Made by a program: the position numbers and the translations under genes. Below, piece by piece: positions 7,847 through 16,483 of a DNA stretch of 40,387 bases; within the stretch, counting starts at the first letter, position 1; every line of letters starts with the position of its first letter. Source of the DNA: Hyphomicrobiales bacterium (lineage in GTDB: Bacteria; Pseudomonadota; Alphaproteobacteria; Rhizobiales; Xanthobacteraceae); NCBI GenBank assembly GCA_003152455.1, contig PMAF01000232.1:1-40387 (forward strand), in the 5' to 3' direction. The notes under the pieces were generated by a model. That model did no database searches. It was not told the origin of the DNA and saw nothing but the letters and a program-made list of their open reading frames with translations.

Positions 7847-8593
7847 TCACGCGCTCATCTTCTGCATCAGCGCGTCCGACACCTCGAAATTGGCGTAGAC
7901 GTTCTGCACGTCGTCGCTCTCGTCCAGCGTTTCGATCAGCCTGAGCAGCTTCTCGCCGGTTTCGTCGTCGACCGCGACGGTGTTCTGCGGCTTCCACAAC
8001 AGCGCGGCCTTGCGCGGCTCGCCGAATTTCGCCTCGAGCGCCTTGGCCACTTCGTTCAAGGTTTCCGGCGTGCTGAAGATCGTATGGCCTTCGTCGTTCG
8101 ACGCCACGTCCTCGGCGCCGGCCTCGATCGCGGCATCCAGCATGGCGTCGACGCTGGCCGCCTTGGCGTCGTATTCGACCACGCCGACGTGATTGAACAT
8201 GAACGACACCGCGCCGGTGGTGGCCAAATTGCCGCCGTTCTTGGTGAAGGTGGCGCGTACCTCGCCGGCGGTGCGGTTGTGATTGTCGGTGAGCGCCTCG
8301 ACGATCACCGCGACGCCGCCCGGTCCGTACCCTTCGTAGCGGATCTCGTCGTAGCTTTCGGCGTCGGAGCCTTGCGACTTCTTGATCGCGCGCTCGATAT
8401 TGTCCTTCGGCATGTTCTCGGCGCGGGCCGCCAGGATGGCGGCGCGCAGGCGCGGATTGAACGCCGGATCCGGCAGGCCCATCTTGGCCGACACCGTGAT
8501 CTCGCGCGCGAGCTTTCCGAACAGCTTGGAGCGCACCTTATCCTGGCGCCCCTTGCGGTGCATGATGTTCTTGAATTGGGAATGACCAGCCAT
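7847..8593 (-). CDS. yebC: YebC/PmpR-family protein
   Basis: The 248-residue protein opens with the family signature [18 protein letters not shown]. It continues with [27 protein letters not shown] and the second-domain stretch [20 protein letters not shown] (both given to locate domains). The three-domain length is typical. YebC-type proteins bind DNA in some bacteria (PmpR) and in others act at the ribosome on difficult proline stretches, so which role applies is open. It is usually near ruvC, as here, though a permease lies between on the other strand. Confidence 0.95.
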   Translation of the reverse strand: MAGHSQFKNIMHRKGRQDKVRSKLFGKLAREITVSAKMGLPDPAFNPRLRAAILAARAENMPKDNIERAIKKSQGSDAESYDEIRYEGYGPGGVAVIVEALTDNHNRTAGEVRATFTKNGGNLATTGAVSFMFNHVGVVEYDAKAASVDAMLDAAIEAGAEDVASNDEGHTIFSTPETLNEVAKALEAKFGEPRKAALLWKPQNTVAVDDETGEKLLRLIETLDESDDVQNVYANFEVSDALMQKMSA

Positions 8594-8674
8594 GACCCGG
8601 ACTACAATAATGAGGTGGATGCCGCCGGGGTTATAGGCTGGCGCGCCAAGAAAATAAATATCGCCGGAGGAGAA

Positions 8675-10009
8675 TCAGGCGCTCGCCACCGCCGCATTGC
8701 GCAGAACGGCGTCGATCCGCTCGCCGACCTTGGCCACGTTGCGGTGAATGCGCGCTTTGTAGCGGGTGACCGCGTCGCGGTCGACCGGGAAGAACTGCCG
8801 TTCCGGATAGCTGCGGCCGAACACGTCGATCAGCATGCTGCGGAACTTGCCCGACACGATATTCGGCATCTGCGGTAAAGGCTGCTCGGCATAGGCCACG
8901 AGTTCCGCCGAAGTGAGCGCGCACAGCAGCGGTTGCAGCCGCGTCGAGAACACCGCCTTATGCCGCTGGATGACTTGGATCGCGCGGTCGAGCGCGTGCC
9001 CCTCATGGAGCTCGCCGATGATCTGCAGCGGGTTGTCCTCAGTGCCCCTGGTCATCGGGAACTGATCGATCAGCCAATCGCCGACATGCACCACGTTATT
9101 GCGGCCGCGGCCGTAAAGCAGCACGTCGTCCTCATGGCGCGCGAACCAGATATCGAGCCGGTCGAGCAGCCGGTCGACCGCCAAGCGCGGAATAAGCTCG
9201 CGGTACTGCGTGCCGAAAATGCCGATCGCCGCCTTGCCGCGCGATACGATGTCGAGCACGTCGTCGCCGAGCAGCGGCGTGAACAGGCTGTTGCCGATGC
9301 CGAGCACCACCAGATCGTATTGCGCGCGCGCCTCGTGCAGCGTCTGGAAGGTCAGATGATGCACCTCGGCCTCGCCCGGCAGCAGGGCATTGATCATGTG
9401 GTAGCCGAGCCGGTCGCCGAAATTGCCGACGTTGTTGCAGGACACCACCGCCACGCTGCAGCGCGCGACCGGCTGCAGCCGCTCGGTCGGCGTGAGCCGC
9501 ATCAGCACCTGACCGGTGCCGACCGGCGCGCTGCATTCGATGCGGTAGCCATAGCGGTCGAACAGCACGGCGAGATCGTAGAAGCTCAGCGCATTGGCGA
9601 AGCCGGCGCGCTCGCCGCCCTCCGCCAGATCGGTCGCGTTATAGCTCAGGACAATGTCCTGCTTGCAGAAGCGCAGGTGGGTGAAAAGGTTTTCGATGTT
9701 GGCGACGCGTTCGAGCACGCCGAGCATGACGACGATGTCGCAATGGGCGGCGGCCTGGGTCGGAAAGTCGCCGCCCGCGATATCGCAGGCGGCCCCGCCG
9801 TCGCAGGTGACGCTGTCGCGGCTTTGATAGCTGCAGCCGTTCGGAAGCAGCGCTTGCAGCGCCGTTTCCGGACTGAGATCGAGCACGCGCGAGCCGGCCG
9901 GGATGAACTCGGCGGCGAGTTGCGCCCGCGCGTCGATGGCAAAGCCCGCGCCCGGCGCCAAGTCGGGCGGGGTATCGAGCGCCAGATTGAGATTGAGGTT
10001 CAAGGTCAT
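8675..10009 (-). CDS. Two-domain protein: degenerate methyltransferase-like N-half, polysaccharide-pyruvyltransferase-like C-half
   Basis: From ATG 10009 the protein has 444 residues (MTLNLNLNLALDTPPDL). Residues about 30-175 look like a class I SAM-methyltransferase fold: a strand plus turn (SRVLDLSPE) where motif I should be but without G-x-G-x-G, then CDIVVMLGVLERV and DIVLSYNATD. Residues about 185-400 resemble CsaB/WcaK-type pyruvyl transferases: VVSCNNVGNFGDRLGY (the N-x-GD turn), YDLVVLGIGNSLF, GIFGTQYREL, WFARHEDDVLLYGRG and VVHVGDWLIDQFPM. It may modify a surface glycan. The weak SAM motif suggests the first half binds substrate rather than catalysing. I do not recognise a named gene. 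A longer in-frame start at 10198 runs through a REP repeat and is rejected. Confidence 0.6.
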   Translation of the reverse strand: MTLNLNLNLALDTPPDLAPGAGFAIDARAQLAAEFIPAGSRVLDLSPETALQALLPNGCSYQSRDSVTCDGGAACDIAGGDFPTQAAAHCDIVVMLGVLERVANIENLFTHLRFCKQDIVLSYNATDLAEGGERAGFANALSFYDLAVLFDRYGYRIECSAPVGTGQVLMRLTPTERLQPVARCSVAVVSCNNVGNFGDRLGYHMINALLPGEAEVHHLTFQTLHEARAQYDLVVLGIGNSLFTPLLGDDVLDIVSRGKAAIGIFGTQYRELIPRLAVDRLLDRLDIWFARHEDDVLLYGRGRNNVVHVGDWLIDQFPMTRGTEDNPLQIIGELHEGHALDRAIQVIQRHKAVFSTRLQPLLCALTSAELVAYAEQPLPQMPNIVSGKFRSMLIDVFGRSYPERQFFPVDRDAVTRYKARIHRNVAKVGERIDAVLRNAAVASA

Positions 10010-10100
10010 TGCCGCCGTGCCGAACCGCGATGCCGTACCCAGCACAAGCCGGCGAATCAACAAAGCTAAAGAATCACCGCGGCGAGTCGCGGTCAACTGT

Positions 10101-10211
10101 TCCGTCATCCTGAGGCGCGAGCGAAGCGAGCCTCGAAGGATGACGGGCATTGACTGCCGGGCCGCCGCCCTTCGAGGGCTTCGCTTGCGCGCGGTCACCT
10201 CAGGGTGACGG
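10101..10211. repeat. REP-like hairpin pair (CGTCATCCTGAGG type)
   Basis: CCGTCATCCTGAGGCGCGAG pairs with CTCGAAGGATGACGG to about 10146. A second half-copy (CTTCGAGGG...CCTCAGGGTGACGG) ends at about 10211. The same family occurs at 25517-25565. It lies between two co-directional genes and may fold in the mRNA. Confidence 0.75.
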
Positions 10212-10219
10212 ATAGAGCC

Positions 10220-11041
10220 CTAATCCCAGAATTTCGGCCGCGCTTCCTCGAGAATGCCGCCGAGCCGGACGGCGCCGACTTTCACCGCAAGCCCGCTCGC
10301 GTCGTCGGTCTCGACCGCGATCGCGCATAGCGTGGCGGCGCCGGTCGCGGGCTCGAACTTGCCGCCCGGCACCTTGCGCAGGAAGCGGTTGAGCGGCTCG
10401 TCCTTTGTCATCCCGATCACCGAGTCGAAGTCCCCGGTCATGCCGACGTCCGACACGAAGGCGGTGCGGCCGGGCATGATGCGATGATCGGCGGTCGGGC
10501 AATGGGTGTGGGTGCCGACCATTAGGCTGACCCGGCCGTCGACGAAATAACCCATCGACTGCTTTTCGCTGGTCGCCTCGCAATGCATGTCGAGCACGAT
10601 GGCGTCGGCGCCGGTCTTCAAGGCGCAGGCGGCGAGTTCGCGTTCGACCGCGGCGAACGGGTCGTCGAGCGGATCCATGAAGATACGCCCCATGGCGTTG
10701 ATCACCAGCGCGCGCTTGCCGTTCTTGGTCTCGACCAAAGCGGCGCCGCGGCCGGGCGTGCCCTTCGGGTAATTGACCGGGCGGACCAGGCGCGGCGCGC
10801 GCTCGATGAACACCAGCGCCTCGCGCTGGTCCCAGGCGTGATTGCCGAGCGTGACGGCGTCGGCGCCGGCGTCGATCAACTCGTTGTAGATGGCCTCGGT
10901 GATGCCGAAGCCGCCGGCCGCGTTCTCGCCATTGACGACAACGAGGTCGAGCTTCCATTGCGTGATCAGGCCCGGCAGCTGGGCGGTGACGCAGGCGCGC
11001 CCGGAGCGGCCGATCACGTCGCCGATGAAGAGAATGCGCAT
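10220..11041 (-). CDS. YmdB/TIGR00282-family metallophosphoesterase
   Basis: The 273-residue protein starts MRILFIGDVIGRSG. Its metal-binding motifs appear in the expected order: GDVIGR near the N-terminus, NGENAAGGFG, LGNHAWDQRE, DMHCEATSEK and GTHTHCPTADHRI. The family is a calcineurin-like phosphoesterase. Relatives such as Bacillus YmdB hydrolyse 2',3'-cyclic nucleotides, and the substrate in alphaproteobacteria is not settled. The gene lies 3 bp downstream of the 5-formyl-THF cyclo-ligase stop, so the two share a transcript with the 6S RNA region upstream. Confidence 0.92.
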   Translation of the reverse strand: MRILFIGDVIGRSGRACVTAQLPGLITQWKLDLVVVNGENAAGGFGITEAIYNELIDAGADAVTLGNHAWDQREALVFIERAPRLVRPVNYPKGTPGRGAALVETKNGKRALVINAMGRIFMDPLDDPFAAVERELAACALKTGADAIVLDMHCEATSEKQSMGYFVDGRVSLMVGTHTHCPTADHRIMPGRTAFVSDVGMTGDFDSVIGMTKDEPLNRFLRKVPGGKFEPATGAATLCAIAVETDDASGLAVKVGAVRLGGILEEARPKFWD

Positions 11042-11044
11042 ATA

Positions 11045-11647
11045 TTAGGTTCCACGGAAATCGATAACCTCGCGCTCCGTTAGCACGAGATCGAGGCGCG
11101 CGTCGCGTTCCGTGGCGGGCACCCTGGAGATTTCCTGCGCGGCAAAGGCGATACCGATGGCGATGACCTGCTTCTTGGCGCGCAGCGCATTGATTGTCAT
11201 GTCGTAGTAGCCGGCGCCGTAGCCGATGCGATGGCCGGCGCGGTCGAAGGCGGCGAGCGGCACGATGAGAATATCGGGCGCGACTTCGGGCGCGCCGGGC
11301 GCCGGCTCGCGGATGCCCCATTGTCCTGCCTTGAGCGGCGCGCCGAACGTCCAAGCGCGCATGATCAGCGCCTTGCCACGCCCGGCAATCGCGGGCAGCG
11401 CGAGTTGCGCACCGGCATCGCTGAGCTTGCGCAATAGCGGGATCGGATTGATCTCGGTCTTCATCGGCATGAAGCCGGAGAGGATGACGCCCGGCTTGAT
11501 TGCCACGGGGAATGGCCGCGCCGCGATCGTCTCCGCCGCCGCCTGCCGCTCCGCCGCCGGCAACGCGTCGCGCAATGCGAGGGCTGCGGCGCGGAGCGCG
11601 GGTTTTTGATTTTCGGTTTCTATAACGTCCGGCATCTCAATCTTCAT
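11045..11647 (-). CDS. ygfA: 5-formyltetrahydrofolate cyclo-ligase
   Basis: The protein has 200 residues from ATG 11647 (MKIEMPDVIE); a second ATG at 11635 is also possible. Family motifs are LRDALPAAERQAAAE at the N-terminus, GFMPMKTEINPIPLL (folate/ATP region) and the C-terminal signature DILIVPLAAFDRAGHRIGYGAGYYD (shown to locate it; the key part is GYGAGYYD). It converts 5-formyl-THF to 5,10-methenyl-THF with ATP. Its position directly after 6S RNA is the classic ssrS-ygfA arrangement. A short REP element overlaps the start region (11645-11681). Confidence 0.94.
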   Translation of the reverse strand: MKIEMPDVIETENQKPALRAAALALRDALPAAERQAAAETIAARPFPVAIKPGVILSGFMPMKTEINPIPLLRKLSDAGAQLALPAIAGRGKALIMRAWTFGAPLKAGQWGIREPAPGAPEVAPDILIVPLAAFDRAGHRIGYGAGYYDMTINALRAKKQVIAIGIAFAAQEISRVPATERDARLDLVLTEREVIDFRGT

Positions 11648-11709
11648 GCCCGGCCAGTTCCGGTCATGTCCCGGCCATGACGACGTCTTGGGAAAATTAA
11701 GTGCGGAGC

Positions 11710-11872
11710 CGCGATGGCCGTCAGAGCGTGATCCCGGGAACCTACATAAGTAGGTGGGCGCCATATGACCGAACCCACGAGCTCGGCCAGGGACAGCTCC
11801 CGATGGGATCGTAAGGCCCCGGGGAATGTGTCTCTGTCGCACCTCGCAGTCCCGCGACTCGAATGTAGTGCT
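11710..11872 (-). ncRNA. ssrS: 6S RNA (ssrS)
   Basis: There is no coding frame between the PaaI-type thioesterase (ends 11904) and the cyclo-ligase (starts 11647). On the minus strand this stretch has the layout of 6S RNA. There is an outer stem including CAGAG/CTCTG and a large central region with GGGGCCTTACGATC on one side and GGTTCCCGGGATCACG on the other. A small hairpin CCTAC-TTAT-GTAGG lies on the 3' side. A long apical arm contains GTGGG...CCCAC. 6S RNA binds the sigma-70 holoenzyme as a promoter mimic in stationary phase. The zapA-6S-ygfA order is its conserved setting. The ends are approximate. Confidence 0.82.
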
Positions 11873-11903
11873 TGTGGGGAGCGGGCGCCAGCGGCGCGTG
11901 CGC

Positions 11904-12350
11904 TCAATCGCGCAGGCCCGCGCCGGTCTCGATTACCATCATGGTCGCGGCGATGAGCGCGATCTGCTTGCGGGTGCCGCCCTCCTCCGCGAATACCTCG
12001 CCGAGCGTGATCACCAGCTTCTTCCCGTTGCGGATGACCCGGCCGATGGCGCGAATGCGCTCGCCTTTGGCCGGCGCCAGCAGGTTGATCTTGAACTCGG
12101 TCGTGAGCACCGCCGCATCGCGCAGCATGACGCTGAGCGCCGCATAGCCGCAGGCGCTGTCGGCGATGGTGGCAACCGCGCCGGCGTGGATGAATTCATG
12201 CTGTTGAAGGATTCGGTCCGAAAAGGGCAGCACGATCTCCACTTCGCCCGCGCGCACGGCGGCGATCTCCGCGCCCAAGGTCGCCATGATCGTCTGCCGC
12301 GCGAAGCTGCCGCGGACGCGCGCGTCGACCTCCTTGCTGACCGGCGTCAA
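11904..12350 (-). CDS. PaaI-family hot-dog thioesterase
   Basis: About 148 residues if started at TTG 12350 (TPVSKEVDARVRGSFARQ), 4 bp past the zapA stop with a GGGTGAGG ribosome site. A later ATG at 12287 (MATLGAEI) is the alternative. The hot-dog core HEFIHAGAVATIADSACGYAA matches the PaaI/YigI type: the H-x-G-x-x-x-x-x-x-D arrangement holds the catalytic Asp. KINLLAPAKGERIRAIGRVIRNGKKL follows (shown to locate the second half). The substrate is probably an acyl-CoA. It sits between zapA and 6S RNA, breaking the usual direct zapA-ssrS junction. Confidence 0.83.
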   Translation of the reverse strand: MTPVSKEVDARVRGSFARQTIMATLGAEIAAVRAGEVEIVLPFSDRILQQHEFIHAGAVATIADSACGYAALSVMLRDAAVLTTEFKINLLAPAKGERIRAIGRVIRNGKKLVITLGEVFAEEGGTRKQIALIAATMMVIETGAGLRD

Positions 12351-12354
12351 GGCC

Positions 12355-12738
12355 TCACCCGATCGCCACGCCGTTGCCGAGCGATGCGTTGAGCTTCTTG
12401 GTGATGCCCTCGATGCGCTCGGCCGCCGAGTTGAAGGCGTCGGCCACCGCGCTCGACGCCGCCTGGGCACGATCGGTCGCGACCATGCGGGCATCCTGCA
12501 ATGCGTTCGTCTCCTCGTCCATTCGGCGGATGTTGCGCGCGGCCTCGCTGAGTTCGTCGGCCAGCATCAGCGCCGCCATCACCGTAAGCCTGGTGTCGCC
12601 GATCTCGCCGAATTTCTTGCGCAGCCCCCCGATCCGCTCGTCGAGATCCTTGGCGAGCGCCTGCAAATGCTCTTCCTGCCCGTCCTCGCAGGCGAGACGG
12701 AACTGGCGGCCGGCAATCGTTGCGTTCACCTGCGCCAT
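12355..12738 (-). CDS. zapA: ZapA, FtsZ-ring stabiliser
   Basis: The 127-residue protein starts MAQVNATIAGRQFRLACEDGQEEHLQALA. The N-terminal globular head contains the G-R-x-F-x-L-A-C-E-D-G-x-E motif typical of alphaproteobacterial ZapA. A long coiled coil follows from about residue 55. ZapA bundles FtsZ filaments at midcell. Upstream is a DUF4164 coiled-coil gene, and downstream are the thioesterase and 6S RNA. Confidence 0.93.
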   Translation of the reverse strand: MAQVNATIAGRQFRLACEDGQEEHLQALAKDLDERIGGLRKKFGEIGDTRLTVMAALMLADELSEAARNIRRMDEETNALQDARMVATDRAQAASSAVADAFNSAAERIEGITKKLNASLGNGVAIG

Positions 12739-12751
12739 GTCATTTTCCTCT

Positions 12752-12790
12752 GCGCACGAATACCGGACCCCATTCTTCGGGATCGTGCGC
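12752..12790. repeat. Decayed copy C of the GCATGATC palindromic repeat
   Basis: GCGCACGA...ATACCGGACCCCATTCTTCGG...GATCGTGCGC keeps the symmetric ends and core of copies A (130-174) and B (16419-16463) with several changes. It lies between the DUF4164 gene and zapA inside their transcript. Confidence 0.6.
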
Positions 12791-13077
12791 TACTCGTTGC
12801 CGTCGAGCACCGATTGGATACCGGAAATGGCGGCATCCAGCCGCTGCGCGATTTCGCGATTGGTCGACTCCAGCCGGCGCGAACGCGCGGTCTCGCCGTC
12901 GAGCGCGGCGGCGAGCCGGGTACGGTCGACGCCGAGCGCGTGGAGCTGGCTCACCAACCCCTCCTCGCTGCGGTCGCCTTCGCTGCGGCGCTCGACCGCG
13001 GCGTCAAGCGAGTCCAGCGCCAGCGCCAGACGCTTCACGGCTTGATCGATTGCGCTTTCGTCGGCCATTGCCATCAT
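12790..13077 (-). CDS. DUF4164 small coiled-coil protein
   Basis: The 95-residue, charged protein is almost entirely helical, with heptad-like spacing (AVKRLALALDSLDAAVERR and later LEGETARSRRLESTNREIAQRLD-type repeats). There is no membrane segment. It matches DUF4164, found upstream of zapA in Rhizobiales. The pairing suggests a role in division, but none is established. The ATG at 13077 gives MMAMADES. A later ATG (MADES) at 13068 is equally possible. Confidence 0.82.
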   Translation of the reverse strand: MMAMADESAIDQAVKRLALALDSLDAAVERRSEGDRSEEGLVSQLHALGVDRTRLAAALDGETARSRRLESTNREIAQRLDAAISGIQSVLDGNE

Positions 13078-13221
13078 CCGCGCTCAAAAAACTCTGCGAG
13101 AGCAAAGATTTAGGCAAAGAAGCTTACGTGCTGCGCGATCCCGCCGTCAACGCAGCCGCAGCGATTTACCCCGTTGTTTTCGTGAGCCTGTGCATGGCTG
13201 GCCGGCAGGCGCGCCGTCACA

Positions 13222-13249
13222 TTGACTCAGAGGCCTCACATGCTATCCA
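13222..13249 (+). promoter_or_regulatory. Possible promoter of tkt
   Basis: TTGACT (13222-13227) and TATCCA (13244-13249) are separated by 16 bp, 23 bp before the tkt ATG. The match is only fair, and the short leader has no strong ribosome site. Confidence 0.35.
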
Positions 13250-13272
13250 GCCCACGCAATTAGGCCTTTTCC

Positions 13273-15330
13273 ATGAGTGCAAACGCTTCGCCGACGGCCG
13301 CCGTGGCGCCCCCCGTGCGCCGCGAGCAACCGGCCGCCAGTTCCGCCGTCGCCGACAGCGCCATGGCCAACGCCATTCGCGCGCTGGCGATGGACGCCGT
13401 CGAGCAGGCGAAATCCGGCCACCCCGGTCTGCCGATGGGCGCCGCCGACGTGGCGACCGTTCTGTTCACGCGCTTTTTGAAATTCGATCCCGCCGACCCG
13501 GCCTGGCCCGACCGCGACCGCTTCGTGCTGTCCGCCGGCCACGGCTCGATGCTGCTCTACGCGCTGCTCTATCTCACCGGTTATCCGGCGATGACGCTCG
13601 ATCAGATCAAGCGCTTCCGTCAGCTCGGCTCGATCACCGCCGGCCATCCCGAATACGGCCATACGCCCGGCGTCGAGACCACCACCGGTCCGCTCGGGCA
13701 AGGGCTCGCCACCGCGGTCGGCATGGCAATCGCCGAGCGGCATCTCGCCACCGAATTCGGCGCCGGCGTGGTCGACCACAAGACTTACGTGCTTGCCTCC
13801 GACGGCGACCTGATGGAAGGCATCAGCCAGGAAGCCATCGCGCTCGCCGGTCACCTGAAGCTCAATAGGCTGATCGTGCTGTTCGACGACAACGGCATCT
13901 CGATCGATGGCGCGCTGTCGCTGTCGGACTCGACCGACCAGGTGAAGCGCTTCGAGGCCTCCGGCTGGGCCGCCTCGCGCGTCGACGGCCACGACGCCAA
14001 GGCCGTCGCGGCCGCGCTAGAAAAGGCGCAGGCGTCCGACAGACCGGTGATGATAGCGTGCAAGACCACCATCGGCTTCGGTGCGCCGACCAAGGCCGGC
14101 AAGGCCTCCGCGCACGGCTCCCCGCTCGGCGCCGACGAGATCAAAGGCGCGCGCGCTTCGCTCGGCTGGGCGCACGCGCCGTTCGAGATTCCCGCCGATA
14201 TTCTGTCGGCCTGGCGTAGCGCCGGCAAGCGCTCGAAAGGCGTTCACGCCGACTGGAGCAAACGCCTCGCCGCGCTCGATGCCGCCAAGCGCGCCGAGTT
14301 CGAGCGCCGCATGCGCGGGGACTTGCCGAAGCCGGGCTTTGCCGACGCCGTCGCCGCGGTGAAGCAGTCGCTCGCCGCGACGCCGAAGGAAATCGCCACC
14401 CGAACCGCTTGCGAATTCGCGCTCGAGAGCCTGATCCCGGCGCTGCCGGAAATGGTCGGCGGCTCAGCCGATCTCACCGGCTCCAACAACACGCGCACCA
14501 AATCGATGAAGGCGATGTCGGCCGCCGACTATTCCGGCCGCTTCATCCACTACGGCATCCGCGAGCACGGCATGGCCGCCGCCATGAACGGCATGGCTTT
14601 GCACGGCGGCGTCATCCCCTATTCCGGCACCTTCCTGGTGTTCTCCGATTATTGCCGGCCGGCGATCCGGCTCGCCGCGCTGATGGGCAAGCGCGTCATC
14701 CACATCATGACGCACGACTCCATCGGGCTCGGCGAAGACGGCCCGACGCACCAGCCGGTCGAGCATCTCACCGCCTTGCGCGCGATTCCAAACCTCCTCG
14801 TGTTCCGCCCGTGCGACGCGGTGGAGACCGCCGAGTGCTGGCAGCTCGCGCTCGAGGCGAAAGACCGCCCGAGCGTATTGGCGCTGACGCGGCAGAATCT
14901 GCCGCAGCTCAGCCAGAATTTCCTCAACACCAACCGTTGCGCCGCCGGCGCCTATGAGATCGCGGCGGCCGAAGGCAAGGCGCAAGTGTCGATCTTCGCC
15001 ACCGGCTCGGAAGTTTCGATCGCGGTCGAGGCCAAGAAGCTGCTCGCCGCCAAAGGCGTTGCCGCGCGGGTCGTTTCAGTTCCGTGTTTCGAACTGCTGC
15101 TGGAGACGAAAGACGGCGAGCGCCGCGCGGTGATCGGCGACGCCGCCGTCAAAATCGGCGTCGAAGCCGCCATCCGCCAGGGCTGGGACGCCATCATCGG
15201 TTCCGACGGCGTCTTCGTCGGCATGAACTCATTCGGCGCCAGCGCGCCCTACAAGGACCTTTACAAGCATTTTGGCGTTACACCGGGAGCGGTGGCCGAC
15301 GCCGCCTTGCGCAAGCTCGGAAAGGCTTGA
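13273..15330 (+). CDS. tkt: Transketolase
   Basis: The 685-residue protein has standard transketolase domains. The thiamine-diphosphate domain carries the [12 protein letters not shown] opening, [24 protein letters not shown] and the metal motif [13 protein letters not shown]...DDNG. The pyrimidine-binding domain has [19 protein letters not shown] (catalytic Glu) and [17 protein letters not shown], followed by the C-terminal domain. It moves two-carbon units between sugar phosphates in the pentose-phosphate or Calvin cycle. It heads a plus-strand run tkt-gap-pgk-fba. The N-terminus has about 30 extra Ala/Pro-rich residues before the conserved [20 protein letters not shown]; the ATG at 13273 is the only clear start. 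Confidence 0.97.
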   Translation: MSANASPTAAVAPPVRREQPAASSAVADSAMANAIRALAMDAVEQAKSGHPGLPMGAADVATVLFTRFLKFDPADPAWPDRDRFVLSAGHGSMLLYALLYLTGYPAMTLDQIKRFRQLGSITAGHPEYGHTPGVETTTGPLGQGLATAVGMAIAERHLATEFGAGVVDHKTYVLASDGDLMEGISQEAIALAGHLKLNRLIVLFDDNGISIDGALSLSDSTDQVKRFEASGWAASRVDGHDAKAVAAALEKAQASDRPVMIACKTTIGFGAPTKAGKASAHGSPLGADEIKGARASLGWAHAPFEIPADILSAWRSAGKRSKGVHADWSKRLAALDAAKRAEFERRMRGDLPKPGFADAVAAVKQSLAATPKEIATRTACEFALESLIPALPEMVGGSADLTGSNNTRTKSMKAMSAADYSGRFIHYGIREHGMAAAMNGMALHGGVIPYSGTFLVFSDYCRPAIRLAALMGKRVIHIMTHDSIGLGEDGPTHQPVEHLTALRAIPNLLVFRPCDAVETAECWQLALEAKDRPSVLALTRQNLPQLSQNFLNTNRCAAGAYEIAAAEGKAQVSIFATGSEVSIAVEAKKLLAAKGVAARVVSVPCFELLLETKDGERRAVIGDAAVKIGVEAAIRQGWDAIIGSDGVFVGMNSFGASAPYKDLYKHFGVTPGAVADAALRKLGKA

Positions 15331-15396
15331 TTTGGGTCAATACGCGTCGTGGTCCATTTCGGCCATGACTGGTTGAAATAGCCGGGAGCGACTTCC

Positions 15397-16404
15397 ATGA
15401 CTGTCCGCGTTGCCATCAACGGGTTCGGCCGCATCGGCCGCAACATCCTGCGCGCCATCGCCGAGGCGGGACGCACCGATATCGAGGTCGTCGGCATCAA
15501 CGACCTGGGACCGGTCGAGACCAACGCGCATCTGTTGCGTTACGACTCGGTGCACGGCCGCTTCCCGGGGACTGTGACGGTCAAGGGCGACACCATCAGC
15601 GTCGGCAACGGCGCCATCAAGGTCGCCGCCGAGCGCGACCCGTCCAAGCTGCCGTGGAAGGACCTCGGCGTCGACATTGCGCTCGAATGCACCGGCCTCT
15701 TCACATCGAAAGATAAGGCCTCGGCGCATCTGATCGCCGGCGCCAAGCGCGTGCTGGTATCGGCGCCGGCCGACGGCGCCGACCTCACCGTGGTCTACGG
15801 CGTCAACCACGACAAGCTGACCAAGGAGCACAAGATCGTCTCCAACGCCTCCTGCACGACCAACTGTCTCGCGCCCGTCGCCAAAGTGCTCAACGACGCC
15901 GTCGGCATCGACAAGGGCTTCATGACCACGATCCATTCCTATACGGGCGACCAGCCGACGCTCGACACCTATCACAAGGACCTTTACCGCGCCCGCGCCG
16001 CCGCACTGAACATGATCCCGACCTCGACCGGCGCGGCCAAAGCCGTCGGCCTCGTTCTTCCTGAACTCAACGGCAAGCTCGACGGCGTCTCGATCCGCGT
16101 GCCGACGCCGAACGTCTCGGTGATCGATTTCAAGTTCGTCGCCAAAAAGGCGACCAGCAAGGATGAGGTCAACGGCGCGATCAGACGCGCGGCCGAACAG
16201 CAACTCAAGGGCATCCTTGGCTTCACCGACGCACCGAACGTGTCGCTCGACTTCAACCACGATCCGCGCTCCTCGATCTTCCACATGGACCAGACCAAGG
16301 TCATGGACGGCACCTTCGTGCGCGTGATGTCGTGGTACGACAACGAGTGGGGCTTCTCCAACCGCATGGCGGACACCGCCGTGGCGATGGGCAAGCTGAT
16401 CTGA
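15397..16404 (+). CDS. gap: Glyceraldehyde-3-phosphate dehydrogenase, type I
   Basis: The 335-residue enzyme has a Rossmann NAD-binding start ([16 protein letters not shown]) and the active-site motif [12 protein letters not shown] with catalytic Cys at residue 153. [11 protein letters not shown], an anion-site TSTGAAKA and a C-terminal [13 protein letters not shown] follow. It interconverts glyceraldehyde-3-phosphate and 1,3-bisphosphoglycerate. GGGAGCGA precedes the ATG. It lies 66 bp after tkt and before pgk. Confidence 0.98.
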   Translation: MTVRVAINGFGRIGRNILRAIAEAGRTDIEVVGINDLGPVETNAHLLRYDSVHGRFPGTVTVKGDTISVGNGAIKVAAERDPSKLPWKDLGVDIALECTGLFTSKDKASAHLIAGAKRVLVSAPADGADLTVVYGVNHDKLTKEHKIVSNASCTTNCLAPVAKVLNDAVGIDKGFMTTIHSYTGDQPTLDTYHKDLYRARAAALNMIPTSTGAAKAVGLVLPELNGKLDGVSIRVPTPNVSVIDFKFVAKKATSKDEVNGAIRRAAEQQLKGILGFTDAPNVSLDFNHDPRSSIFHMDQTKVMDGTFVRVMSWYDNEWGFSNRMADTAVAMGKLI

Positions 16405-16418
16405 CGTCGCGTGCCGGT

Positions 16419-16463
16419 GCATGATCCCGAAAAGTGGGAACCGGTTTTCGGAAATGATCATGC
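16419..16463. repeat. Palindromic repeat, copy B (gap/pgk gap)
   Basis: GCATGATCCCGAAAAGTGGG...CCGGTTTTCGG...GATCATGC is the inverse of copy A at 130-174, with few differences. It fills most of the gap between gap and pgk and would form a hairpin in the shared mRNA about 20 nt before the pgk start, where it could affect relative expression. Confidence 0.85.
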
Positions 16464-16483
16464 ACAAGCAAAATGAGCGAACC

